A DNA stretch of 64,000 nucleotides, taken from NCBI RefSeq assembly GCF_010119205.1, contig NZ_WRXM01000001.1, positions 1,736,001 to 1,800,000 on the forward strand, given 5' to 3'. Shown here in pieces: positions 52,554-60,383 of this stretch; position 1 is the first letter of the stretch; every line of letters begins with the position of its first letter. The translations under genes and the position numbers were made by a program. The DNA comes from Haloarcula limicola. Lineage in GTDB: Archaea; Halobacteriota; Halobacteria; Halobacteriales; Haloarculaceae. The notes under the pieces are model-generated. The model saw nothing but the letters and a program-made list of their open reading frames with translations, had not been told where the DNA came from and did not search any database.

Positions 52554-53554
52554 GCCGCCCCGCGGAGGTCGAACTCGAAGCGCGCGCCGCCGTCGGTCCC
52601 CTCGGTCACGGTCACCGACCAGCCGTGGGCCTCGGTGATGGTGCGTACGATGTAGAGGCCGAACCCGGTCCCCCCGTCGCTGTGGCTGATGCCGGGGCCG
52701 AAGACGTCCTCGCGGTCCGCGGGGTCGATACCCGGGCCGTCGTCCTCGACGGCGAACCCCCGCTCGGTGGCGAGGACGCGAACCGTCACCGGACTGCGCT
52801 CCGTCGAACCGTGGTCCACGCAGTTTCGAAACAGGTTCTCGAACAGCCGACGGAGCCGTTTCGCGTCGGCGTCGACCGTCAGCTCGCTCGGCAGTTCGAG
52901 CGTCTCGCCGTCGATCTCGACAGTCTCCCACGCCTCGCGTGCGACGACCACCACGTCGATAGGCATTACGTCGGCCGCCAGCGTCCCCTCGCGGGTCGCG
53001 GTCCGCACGTCCTCGATGATGTGTTCCATCCGCTCGTGCGCGGCCGCGATATCGGCGAGATGGTCCCGCTCGCCCGTCGTCTGCATCAGTTCGAGGTGGC
53101 CGTTGGCGACCGCCAGCGGGCTGCGCAGGTCGTGAGCGAGGATGTCGGCGAACTCCTCTAAGCGCTCGTTCTGCTTGGCGAGGTGCCAGGCCTGTTCGCG
53201 CCGGTCGGTCACGTCGCGGCCGACGCCGGCGAAACCCAGGATCGACCCGTCCTCCTCGGTGAGGAGCCGCCCGGTCAACTCGAAGCGGACTCGCCCCTGG
53301 GTCGTCTCCGCCCACGCCTCGACGAGCGTCTCGCCGCTCTCGAAGATGTCGGCCATCGCCGCTTCGACGGCCGGTCGATCGGCTTCCTCGAAGAACTCCG
53401 TCGGGAGCATCCCGTCGAGTTCCGCGTCGCTCAGGCCGAACAGTTCGTTCAATCGCCGGTTCCAGTGTATCAGTCGCCCGCCCGCGTCGTAGACGTAGAA
53501 CACGTCGTCTAACGTATCCAGAGCGCGTTCGAGCACGCGGCCGTCCCCCGCCAT
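52550..53554 (-). CDS. PAS-domain sensor histidine kinase
   Basis: The 334-residue soluble kinase has one PAS domain (about 5-120), starting LDTLDDVFYVYDAGGRLIHWN and closing with GFAGVGRDVTDRREQ, then a DHp helix with the H-box ILAHDLRSPLAVAN (about 138) and a HATPase domain with the N-box LFRNCVDHG, DDGPGIDP and the GGTGFGLYIV motif. The signal is unknown. It stands alone, with no adjacent response regulator. Confidence 0.88.
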   Translation of the reverse strand: MAGDGRVLERALDTLDDVFYVYDAGGRLIHWNRRLNELFGLSDAELDGMLPTEFFEEADRPAVEAAMADIFESGETLVEAWAETTQGRVRFELTGRLLTEEDGSILGFAGVGRDVTDRREQAWHLAKQNERLEEFADILAHDLRSPLAVANGHLELMQTTGERDHLADIAAAHERMEHIIEDVRTATREGTLAADVMPIDVVVVAREAWETVEIDGETLELPSELTVDADAKRLRRLFENLFRNCVDHGSTERSPVTVRVLATERGFAVEDDGPGIDPADREDVFGPGISHSDGGTGFGLYIVRTITEAHGWSVTVTEGTDGGARFEFDLRGAA

Positions 53555-53935
53555 ACGCGAGATAGGCGACTATGGGTATTCAATTATTCGCAGAATATCT
53601 CGGGTGAGAATGCCTGCAAAAGGCGTATAGCCTGTCGGCGAGTGAGCACGAAGGTTTACTTCGCTCGCGCCCCTCGCTACTGCTCGCGGTTATCGCCGCT
53701 CGTCATCGGAGACCCCTCCCTCCGGTCGGCGTCTCCCTACTGCTCACGGGTCGTCCCTCCCCGTTCGCTTTCCGAGGGCCGCTCCCTTCGGTCGCGCCCC
53801 TCGCTACTGCTCGCGGCTATCGCCGCTCGCCATCGGAGACCCCTCCCTCCGGTCGGCGTCTCCCTACTGCTCGCGGGTCGTTCCTCCCCGCTCGCACTAC
53901 GTGGTTCTCGCTCACTTCGTTCGCTCCGAACCACG
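53555..53935. other. Intergenic region with a 127-bp tandem repeat
   Basis: There is no convincing gene in these 381 bp. The middle carries the tandem duplication described at 53665-53895. The part 53555-53640 is ordinary and may hold the kinase promoter (ATTCAATTATTCG at 53579-53591 is AT-rich). The last 35 bp hold an 8-bp inverted repeat, arms CGTGGTTC (53900-53907) and GAACCACG (53928-53935), which ends next to the DUF460 stop and looks like its terminator. Confidence 0.65.
53665..53895. repeat. Tandem repeat with 127-bp period
   Basis: The sequence TCGCGCCCCTCGCTACTGCT occurs at 53665 and again at 53792. About 100 bp after each copy match with few changes, including GCTCGCGGYTATCGCCGCTC and TCGGAGACCCCTCCCTCC. 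Each copy contains GGAGAC...GTCTCC hairpins. The second copy is shorter at its 3' end. No reading frame is supported. Confidence 0.7.
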
Positions 53936-55909
53936 CTACTCCTCTCCCGCGGACCCCGCCCGATGCTCGCTGATTATCTGATCGACCATCGCCGTGTTCT
54001 GTTCTTTCTCGCGGTCTTCGGCCCGGTCCTCCCAGTCTTCGATGGCCGCCTCGACCTCCCGTTCGCGGGCGATGGCGAGTTCGTCCACTTCCTGTACCGC
54101 GACCATATCGGCGGGAGCGACCGGAATGTCGTGTTCGAACAGCACCTCGTCGGCGGCGTCCGAGAGGTTGCCGTTCCGTAGGACGACGCGGGGACCGATG
54201 TCGGCGAGTCGCTGTGCCGTCGACCGGCCCGCGCCCGAGGCGTCGCGGAACAGCAGCACGTCGCCTTCAGCGAGCCCGAACCGCTCGTCGGCGTCGTCGA
54301 TGGCGTCCCGCGTGAACTGGTCGACGACTTTCACCGGAACCAACCCCTCCTGTTTCTCGGAGACATCGGCGAAGTTCGAGTGGTCCAGTTTCCAGAGCGA
54401 TTTCAGGCGTTCGAGTTTGGCCGCCAGTTCCTCGCGTCGCTCCTGTTCCTCCTCGACCTTGCGTTCCAGCGCGTCGTTGCGCCGCTCTAATCTGGTGACC
54501 TCGCGGTCCTTCCGGACCTCGCGGCGACCCTCCTGTCTGGCCTTCTCCAGTTGCTTGTCCTTCTCGTCGAGCCGGTCGTCTTTCTGCCGGATGGTCTCCT
54601 TGAGGTCCTCGACGTGTCCTTCGAGGCGGTCGATGCGGGCCTCCAGTCGCTGTATCTCCTTTTCCTCCTCGGTGAGTTCGCGCGGTTGGTGATCGGTGGC
54701 CGCCTCCTCGCTCTCGTCCTCGCCTTCGAGGTCCCGGAGGACGGCCTCGACGGATTCCTCGCCGGCGACGACGCGGTCGACGACGTGCCCGACCTCGTGC
54801 TGGGGCGGCACCTTCTCGGCGACGCGGTCGAACTGGCTCTCGTGGTGGTCGAAGGCGTACAGCGCTGCGGCCATCGCGTCCCGCTCGTGGTCGTTCTCGT
54901 AGCGCTCCTCGCGGGTCCGGTGTTTCTTCTCGTCGACCGGCAGGTCGCGTTCGGGCTCCCAGCCGGCGGCGTCGAACGACCGGCGGAACTTCTCGACGGT
55001 CTCCGGCATCGGCGTCACATCGGCGGCGAGGACGACCGGCCGCCCGCGTTCGATGATCCACTCGATGACGTCCGCGCGGTCGTTCGTCCGCGAGGAGTAG
55101 ACGTCGAGCACCTCGCCGTCCAAGCCGACGATGGCGACCGCCGTCGTCGTCCCGGGGTCGACGCCGACGACGACGTGGTCCCGTCGCTTCGCCAGCGGCC
55201 GGAACTCGATGCCGTCCCGGCGGACCCGCTCCATCTCGACGCGCGTATCGCCCGAGCGATGGGTAGAGACGGGGATGTCGCTCGGTCGCCCCTCGACGCG
55301 GAAGACGGCGTTCGAGAAGCCGCCGTACTTCTCGGTGACCTCGCGTTCGTACTCCAGGCCCGCCGCGTCGAGTTCGGACTCGACCTCGCGAGCCTGCTTC
55401 TTCACCGCCCCGTGGATGCGCCGCGTGTATCGGTCCTCCGACCACCCACCCTTCCCCGTCGAGCGGCCGCGAGAGACCTTGACCTCGGTGGTGTCGGTGA
55501 AGGCCGACACCTCCTGCCCGACGTTGGCCGCGGCGAGTCGGGCGGCGGCTTCCGCTTCCTTCATGGGTTTCTTGCCGTAGGGGACGCCGTGTCGCTTGGC
55601 GACCCGCGAGAGCGGTTCCGGTCGCTCGTCGCCGGTCACCTGCACCAGCATCGTCTCGTCGGGTAGCGTCCCGAGGAAGTGGACCAACTGGTCCTTGTCG
55701 GCGGCCAGTTCGTACATGTTGTCCGTGGCGACGATGGCCGGTTCCTCGTCGTCGATTCGCCGACGGAGCTTTCGCCGCGACACCACGTCCCGCTGGATGC
55801 CTTCGCCGTCGTAGACCACCAGCGCGTAGGAGGGCGCGTCCCCGCGGACGTCCCCGCTCTGGATGTCGACCCCGAAGACGACGGCGTCGAGCGCTGCCGT
55901 GCGGTTCAC
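53936..55909 (-). CDS. DUF460 protein: RNase H-like domains with coiled coil
   Basis: The 657-residue protein has an N-terminal domain with GVDIQSGD (Asp15) and VATDNMYELA, and a second with VVVGVDPGTTTAVAIV (Asp251), VLAADVTP (Asp297) and HERDAMAAALYAF (Asp344). The second domain shows the D...D/E...D order of RuvC/YqgF RNase H-fold nucleases. A charged coiled coil (about 412-507) and a mixed C-terminal domain follow. DUF460 proteins are archaeal and uncharacterised. Nuclease activity on structured nucleic acid is an inference. It stands alone. Confidence 0.85.
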   Translation of the reverse strand: MNRTAALDAVVFGVDIQSGDVRGDAPSYALVVYDGEGIQRDVVSRRKLRRRIDDEEPAIVATDNMYELAADKDQLVHFLGTLPDETMLVQVTGDERPEPLSRVAKRHGVPYGKKPMKEAEAAARLAAANVGQEVSAFTDTTEVKVSRGRSTGKGGWSEDRYTRRIHGAVKKQAREVESELDAAGLEYEREVTEKYGGFSNAVFRVEGRPSDIPVSTHRSGDTRVEMERVRRDGIEFRPLAKRRDHVVVGVDPGTTTAVAIVGLDGEVLDVYSSRTNDRADVIEWIIERGRPVVLAADVTPMPETVEKFRRSFDAAGWEPERDLPVDEKKHRTREERYENDHERDAMAAALYAFDHHESQFDRVAEKVPPQHEVGHVVDRVVAGEESVEAVLRDLEGEDESEEAATDHQPRELTEEEKEIQRLEARIDRLEGHVEDLKETIRQKDDRLDEKDKQLEKARQEGRREVRKDREVTRLERRNDALERKVEEEQERREELAAKLERLKSLWKLDHSNFADVSEKQEGLVPVKVVDQFTRDAIDDADERFGLAEGDVLLFRDASGAGRSTAQRLADIGPRVVLRNGNLSDAADEVLFEHDIPVAPADMVAVQEVDELAIAREREVEAAIEDWEDRAEDREKEQNTAMVDQIISEHRAGSAGEE

Positions 55910-55951
55910 GCCACGCTATAGCGGGCGAGTGATGATAAATCCGTCCCGGGC

Positions 55952-57883
55952 CTACTTCCCGAGGAACTCGACGTCGCGGAGCTCGACCTGTGCCCCGCCG
56001 GCGTCGCTCTCAGTCAGTCGACAGTCCCAGCCGTAGACGTCGGCGACCTCGCGGACGAAGGCGAGTCCGAGCCCCGTCCCCCGCCCGTCGCCCGTCGTCG
56101 TGTACCCCTCCTCGAAGACCCGTTCTCGGTCGGATTCGGGGACGCCGACGCCGTCGTCCGCGACCGAGAACCCGTCCGACAGCCGCTCGACGCGAACGGT
56201 GACGTCGTCTCCACCGTGCGTGATAGCGTTCTCGAAGAGGTTCCGAAACAGGTGCCGAACGTACGTCTCGTCGGCCGCCACCTCGCCGTCGACGTCGACC
56301 GACAGCGCCGCGGCACACGTCTCGACGTCCGCCCACGCGTCCCGCGCCACGTCGGCGAGCGAAACGGGCTCCCGTTCGCCCGTCGCGCCGTCGCCTCGGG
56401 TCAGCAAGAGCATGATATCGACCATCTCCTCGATGCGGTCGAAGGCCTCTTCGACGTACTCTACCGCCTCCGGATTCTCGTCGGTCGACAGCTGCTGGCT
56501 GTATATCTGGCCGATGGTGACCGGGTTGCGGATCTCGTGGGCGAGCATGCTCGCGAAGCTCTCCAGTTGCTCGTTTGACTGCTCCAGTTCCTCGATGGTC
56601 TCTTCGAGTTTGCGCTCGCGCTTGATCCGGTCGGAGATATCGCGGAAGTACACCGAGATACCGGACTCGGAGGGGTAGAGATTCGCCTCGACCCAGAAGT
56701 CGAGCGTGTCGTAGTAGAGCTCGTAGCTCGTCGGTTTCTGTTCGTCGCGCGCGGTGTGAAAGGCGTCCCAGACCTCGTCGATCTCGGCGGCCGAGGGGAA
56801 GACGTCCCAGAGGTTCTCGCCGACGAGCTCCTCCTCGGAGTGCTGGAGCAGCTCCTCGGCGCGCGCGTTGACGTGGGTGAATCGGAACTCCTCATCGAGC
56901 GCGTAGAAGGCGTCGGTGATGCGGGTCAGGATCTCTTCGAACTCGCCTTCGAGGCGGAGTCGGTCGGTGATGTCGGTGAACGTGAAAACGGCCCGACCGC
57001 CGTCGTCGTCATCGTCGTCGGTCCCCAGCGGCGATCCGTTGACCGACACCCAGACGCGCCGGCCGTCGGGTTTGCGCAAGCCGAGTTCCGCGTCGAAGAT
57101 AGGTTCGCCGGACTCCACGACCCTGTTGAACGGCAGTTCCTCGGCCGGTAACGGGTCGCCCTGCGTGTCGACGAGGTCCCACCGCGAGTCGTCGTGAGAG
57201 AACAGTTCGAGTTCGTCTCGGCTCCGACCGTAGATCTCCTCCGCGCGCTCGTTCGCGAACTCGATGGTCCCGTCGGCTCCGACGATGACGATGCCGACCG
57301 GGCTGGTCTCGATAATCTGGGACTTGAGCAACTTCTCGGCTTCGAGACGGCGTCTCGTTCGCCGATTCTCGACTGTCGTGCTGAGGACGTTGCTGACGTT
57401 GTGGACGAAGCTAACGTCGGGGTCCGTGAAGTGCCCCGCCGTCGTCGAGTAAACGCCGAGTACTCCCCACGGCTCGTCGACCGACCCGATAATGGCCGTG
57501 ATCCCGCTCTCGACGCCGCGTTCGTCGAGTAACTCGGTCGTAGCGAACCGCTCGTCCCGCCGGCAGTCCTCGACGAGGACCGGGTCGCCGGTTCGGAGCG
57601 TATAGCCCGCCTGTAACTCCGACCGAGTCGGTGTCGTCGCCGTCCCGACGTGGTCAGCTTCCCAGCCGGCACCACCCCAGAGACGGAGCGCGTCGTCCGC
57701 CGATCGCAACTCGAAGACGCCGCTGTACTCGGCGTGCAGCGTCTCGGCGACGGCGTCCGCCGCGTCCCGCAGTAGCCGGTCGAGGTCGTCGGTTTCGAGC
57801 GCCAGCTGGCCGATCTCGGCGACGACTTCCTGTCGACGGATGTGTCCACCTGCCCCATCCTCCGTCTCGGACGGCGATCCCAT
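55952..57883 (-). CDS. Sensor histidine kinase with GAF and two PAS domains
   Basis: The 643-residue soluble kinase has a GAF domain (about 20-170), a PAS domain (about 185-300, with VGIVIVGADGTIEFANERAEEIYG), a second PAS domain (about 310-425), a DHp helix with H-box LAHEIRNPVTIG (about 443) and a HATPase domain with LFENAITHG, DDGVGVPES and GRGTGLGLAFV. The signal is unknown. There is no adjacent response regulator, as with the other kinases in the window. Confidence 0.88.
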   Translation of the reverse strand: MGSPSETEDGAGGHIRRQEVVAEIGQLALETDDLDRLLRDAADAVAETLHAEYSGVFELRSADDALRLWGGAGWEADHVGTATTPTRSELQAGYTLRTGDPVLVEDCRRDERFATTELLDERGVESGITAIIGSVDEPWGVLGVYSTTAGHFTDPDVSFVHNVSNVLSTTVENRRTRRRLEAEKLLKSQIIETSPVGIVIVGADGTIEFANERAEEIYGRSRDELELFSHDDSRWDLVDTQGDPLPAEELPFNRVVESGEPIFDAELGLRKPDGRRVWVSVNGSPLGTDDDDDDGGRAVFTFTDITDRLRLEGEFEEILTRITDAFYALDEEFRFTHVNARAEELLQHSEEELVGENLWDVFPSAAEIDEVWDAFHTARDEQKPTSYELYYDTLDFWVEANLYPSESGISVYFRDISDRIKRERKLEETIEELEQSNEQLESFASMLAHEIRNPVTIGQIYSQQLSTDENPEAVEYVEEAFDRIEEMVDIMLLLTRGDGATGEREPVSLADVARDAWADVETCAAALSVDVDGEVAADETYVRHLFRNLFENAITHGGDDVTVRVERLSDGFSVADDGVGVPESDRERVFEEGYTTTGDGRGTGLGLAFVREVADVYGWDCRLTESDAGGAQVELRDVEFLGK

Positions 57884-57984
57884 ACCTCGTATTCGTTACT
57901 GGGCCGGTGGTAAACCTTTCTCTGCGGTGGAACGCGGAGATCTGGGTCCCGGCACGCGGGCGACGGGAAGCTCGGCTGTTCGAC

Positions 57985-58662
57985 TCACCACTCCGCCCGG
58001 TCGACCAACCGCGCGAACGCCGACCGTTCGCGCTCCTCTTTGGTCCGCCGGTCGGCGTCGTCGCGAATCCGGTCTTTCAGCGTCCGCAGAGCCCGGGTAT
58101 CGACCGCGGCCAGTTCGTTGGCGACCGAACGGGGGTCCTCGACGACGCGAGAGACGAGTCCCATTCGCAGCGCGGTCTCGGCGTCGATCGTTCGCCCCGA
58201 CAGCGCGAGGTCCAGGGCCTCGCCCTCGCCGACGACGCGCGGGAGGCGAGCGGTGCCGCCCCACGCGCCGAACAGCCCCAGTTTCACGCCGGTTTCGGCG
58301 AACGTCGCCTCGGGCGTCGCGACGCGGAGGTCACAGGCCAGCGCCAGTTCGACGCCGCCGCCGCGGGCCGCCCCGTCGACGCCGGCGACGACCGCGCCGT
58401 CGTAGCGCTCGATGGCCGTCGTCACTCGCTGTCCCAGCGCGGCGAAGTCGGCTGCATCGTCGCCGTCGAGCCCGCGGACCACGTCGAGGTCAGCGCCGGC
58501 ACAGAACGCCGCGCCGGCACCGCGGAGGTAGACGACCGGTTCCGTCGCGTCCGCCACCGCCGTTTCCAGATCCTCGAGCGCCTCGCGGTCGAGGGCGTTG
58601 CGCCGCTCCGGCCGGTCGAAGGTCAGCACGCGAACGTCCCCGTCGGCCGTCGTCCGGACCAT
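57985..58662 (-). CDS. Enoyl-CoA hydratase/isomerase-family protein
   Basis: The 225-residue crotonase-fold protein has the oxyanion-hole sequences GAAFCAGADLDVV (about 50) and VDGAARGGGVELALACDLRVA (about 95), and the family's GVKLGLFGAWGGTARLPR region (about 125). The Glu of hydratases is not in a clear place, so a hydratase, isomerase or hydrolase reaction is possible. The ATG at 58662 is chosen. It may belong to fatty-acid or amino-acid breakdown. Confidence 0.88.
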   Translation of the reverse strand: MVRTTADGDVRVLTFDRPERRNALDREALEDLETAVADATEPVVYLRGAGAAFCAGADLDVVRGLDGDDAADFAALGQRVTTAIERYDGAVVAGVDGAARGGGVELALACDLRVATPEATFAETGVKLGLFGAWGGTARLPRVVGEGEALDLALSGRTIDAETALRMGLVSRVVEDPRSVANELAAVDTRALRTLKDRIRDDADRRTKEERERSAFARLVDRAEW

Positions 58663-58722
58663 GAACTGTCTGTTGCCGGTGTTTCCAAAGGTCTTTGCCC
58701 TTCCCTCCGCAACGTCACACCA

Positions 58723-59373
58723 ATGGAGGAAGTGGCGGCGGTCCGCCGAGCGTCGTTGGCGGCGGTCGAAGACGTCGAACCCGAACGTCTCCGCGAACGC
58801 ATCGCTGCGCGCCTCGACGACGCCTCGCTCTCCCCCGGAGTGTTGACGCTCGTCAGCGCCAGCGCCGCCCGCGAGCGCGCCGTCGACCCCGCCGACGGCC
58901 ACGCCGACCACGCCGCCGGCGTCCAGTTGATCTACGAGGGACTCCGGCTCACCCGCCAGCTCGCCCGCGACGACCCGTGGACCGCCGGCGACCGCGACGA
59001 CGCCGACCTCGACATCCTCATCGCCGACATCCTCGTCTCTCGGGGCTTCTACCTCCTCGCCCGAACCGAGGCCGCCGAGGCCGCCGTCGAGGTCGTCCGC
59101 GCGTTCGGCCACGACCAGACCGTCCAGCAGACCACCGGCGAGTCGCTGGACGCCAATCTGGAGGCCGACATCTGCGAACTCGCCGCCGTCACCGGCGTCG
59201 CCGCCGGCGGCGCCGCACCGACGGCCTCCCTCCGGGAGTACGCCGCCGCGCTGGCCGACGACGGCCTACCGACGAGCGCCCGTCTCGTCGGCGACGACGT
59301 GCTCGACGCGCTGACGACCCGGATCCACCCCGACCAGCCGCCGGGCGACGCCGAGGCCGCCGCCGACCACTGA
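58723..59373 (+). CDS. DUF7114-like helical protein
   Basis: The 216-residue protein starts MEEVAAVRRASLAAVEDVEPERL. It is helical and acidic, with LDILIADILVSRGFYLLARTE near 105, a stretch that resembles the aspartate-containing helix of polyprenyl-synthetase-like proteins. It matches haloarchaeal DUF7114. The DDxxD motif of active prenyl synthases is missing. The tRNA-Thr gene follows 67 bp downstream. Confidence 0.7.
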   Translation: MEEVAAVRRASLAAVEDVEPERLRERIAARLDDASLSPGVLTLVSASAARERAVDPADGHADHAAGVQLIYEGLRLTRQLARDDPWTAGDRDDADLDILIADILVSRGFYLLARTEAAEAAVEVVRAFGHDQTVQQTTGESLDANLEADICELAAVTGVAAGGAAPTASLREYAAALADDGLPTSARLVGDDVLDALTTRIHPDQPPGDAEAAADH

Positions 59374-59440
59374 CAACCATCGCCACGCCGCCCCCGAATC
59401 GAAACGAATAAAGACAACTGCCGGCAACAACTGAGTGCGT

Positions 59441-59512
59441 GCCTGGGTAGCTTAGCGGTAAAGCGCGTCCTTGGTAAGGACGAGACCCCGGATTCAAATT
59501 CCGGCCTAGGCT
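59441..59512 (+). tRNA. tRNA-Thr (anticodon GGT)
   Basis: The 72-base cloverleaf has the acceptor GCCTGGG/CCTAGGC (one G-T pair), a D-arm with AGCTTAGCGGTAAAGC, the anticodon stem CGTCC/GGACG with loop TTGGTAA (anticodon GGT, reading ACC), and a T-arm CCGGA/TCCGG with loop TTCAAAT. There is no intron and no encoded CCA. The 3' end is duplicated 143 bp downstream. Confidence 0.95.
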
Positions 59513-59656
59513 TTTTCCACGAACTACGTCGCGGAGTTCCATCTCCGCGACTCACTGTGAGCGGACAAGCCGGACACGGAATTTGAATCGAGAGAAGACG
59601 CAGCGCGAGCGAAGCGAGTGACCGTCTTCGCGTAGTTCAAATTCCGGCCTAAGCTT
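59493..59656. other. Direct repeat of the tRNA-Thr 3' end (attachment-site-like)
   Basis: TTCAAATTCCGGCCTA from the T-loop and acceptor of tRNA-Thr (59493-59508) occurs again at 59636-59651. The match goes on past one mismatch (G/A) to GCTT, giving 20 of 21 identical bases. A shorter inverted copy, GGAATTTGAA, is at 59578-59587. This is the arrangement left by integration of a mobile element at a tRNA gene, followed by loss of most of its content. No integrase gene is present. Confidence 0.6.
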
Positions 59657-59741
59657 CGTCCGACCACATTTCTGCGAGGCGCTCCGTCGCCGAGCGACCG
59701 CTGTAGCGGTAGTTCGAATAACAGAAAAGGAATGTGGCCGC

Positions 59742-59855
59742 TCAGGAGCAGTCGGGACAGGGGTTGCAACCTAAGCAGAAATAGTTACCGCAGTTCGGAC
59801 ACCAATCCATGTCCGTACGAGGCTTCTCTTTATGACATCGGGTACACATACCCAT
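59742..59855 (-). CDS. Tiny cysteine-rich (four CxxC) zinc protein
   Basis: A 37-residue protein can be read from the ATG at 59855. It has eight Cys in four CxxC pairs: CTRC (4/7), CPNC (19/22), CLGC (27/30) and CPDC (33/36). Two zinc sites are likely. A TATA box TTATATAATAA on the minus strand (about 59877-59888) lies 25-30 bp upstream of the ATG, fitting a leaderless transcript. The codon use is more AT-rich than neighbours. It is divergent from the zinc protein at 59996. Confidence 0.7.
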   Translation of the reverse strand: MGMCTRCHKEKPRTDMDWCPNCGNYFCLGCNPCPDCS

Positions 59856-59875
59856 GAAATCTATACATGATTATT

Positions 59876-59891
59876 ATTATTATATAATTGT
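59876..59891 (-). promoter_or_regulatory. TATA box of the tiny Cys-rich gene
   Basis: On the minus strand, AATTATATAATAATAATAAT occupies about 59870-59889. Its TTATATAA core is centred about 27 bp before the ATG at 59855. That spacing is typical of leaderless haloarchaeal transcripts. The divergent gene at 59996 lies 105 bp away and may use a separate promoter. Confidence 0.5.
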
Positions 59892-59995
59892 TCCTGATAC
59901 ACCATTCATATACCAGCTCGCCACTTCTATCACAACATGGACAGTTACGGTCCACTAACGGCGGATGGGGACGGAATCGAACAGCGTGACGGGGC

Positions 59996-60307
59996 ATGAC
60001 CTGTCCGATCTGCGGGGGCGAAGTCGAGGGCGACACGGAGACTTACGTCAACCTCGTCTGTGACGAGTGCGACGACAGAGCGGTGAACGAGAACGGAGAC
60101 GAACCGTGGCACGGCTGGCCGTCCGGTGAAGAACCGGAATCAAAAGAGGGGGCGGTTCAGTCGACTCCCGATCGAGGCGAGAATCCCGTGTTCATCGACG
60201 GCCAGAAGTGCTGGCGAAGATATCGCTTCGGGGGGTGGGTTACGATGAAAGACACGCACGACTGCGATAGCCTCGAAGAGTTCTACGAAGCACACGGGAT
60301 GCGGTGA
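59996..60307 (+). CDS. Zinc-ribbon protein of unknown function
   Basis: The 103-residue protein starts MTCPICGGEVEGDT and has a second Cys pair in LVCDECDDR (about 22-25), making a zinc ribbon. The remainder (FIDGQKCWRRYRFGGWVTMKDTHDCDSLEEFYEAH) has conserved aromatic residues. I do not recognise a family. It is located just past the duplicated tRNA-Thr end, divergent from the 37-residue Cys-rich gene, so both may be cargo of a lost or decayed element. Confidence 0.65.
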   Translation: MTCPICGGEVEGDTETYVNLVCDECDDRAVNENGDEPWHGWPSGEEPESKEGAVQSTPDRGENPVFIDGQKCWRRYRFGGWVTMKDTHDCDSLEEFYEAHGMR

Positions 60308-60383
60308 GTCAGAAGTCCTTCTCCGATCTACTGTACGATGACTTGATTGATACCACCGGTACTTTTCCGCGAGGTGTCGTCGC

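Noticed and set aside
53665-53895. Possible CRISPR array
   Set aside because: There are only two long copies with a 127-bp period and no short identical repeats with unique spacers.
59524-59769. 81-codon minus-strand frame across the duplicated tRNA end
   Set aside because: It is basic, crosses the tRNA-derived repeat and overlaps the well-supported Cys-rich gene; no integrase motif is seen.
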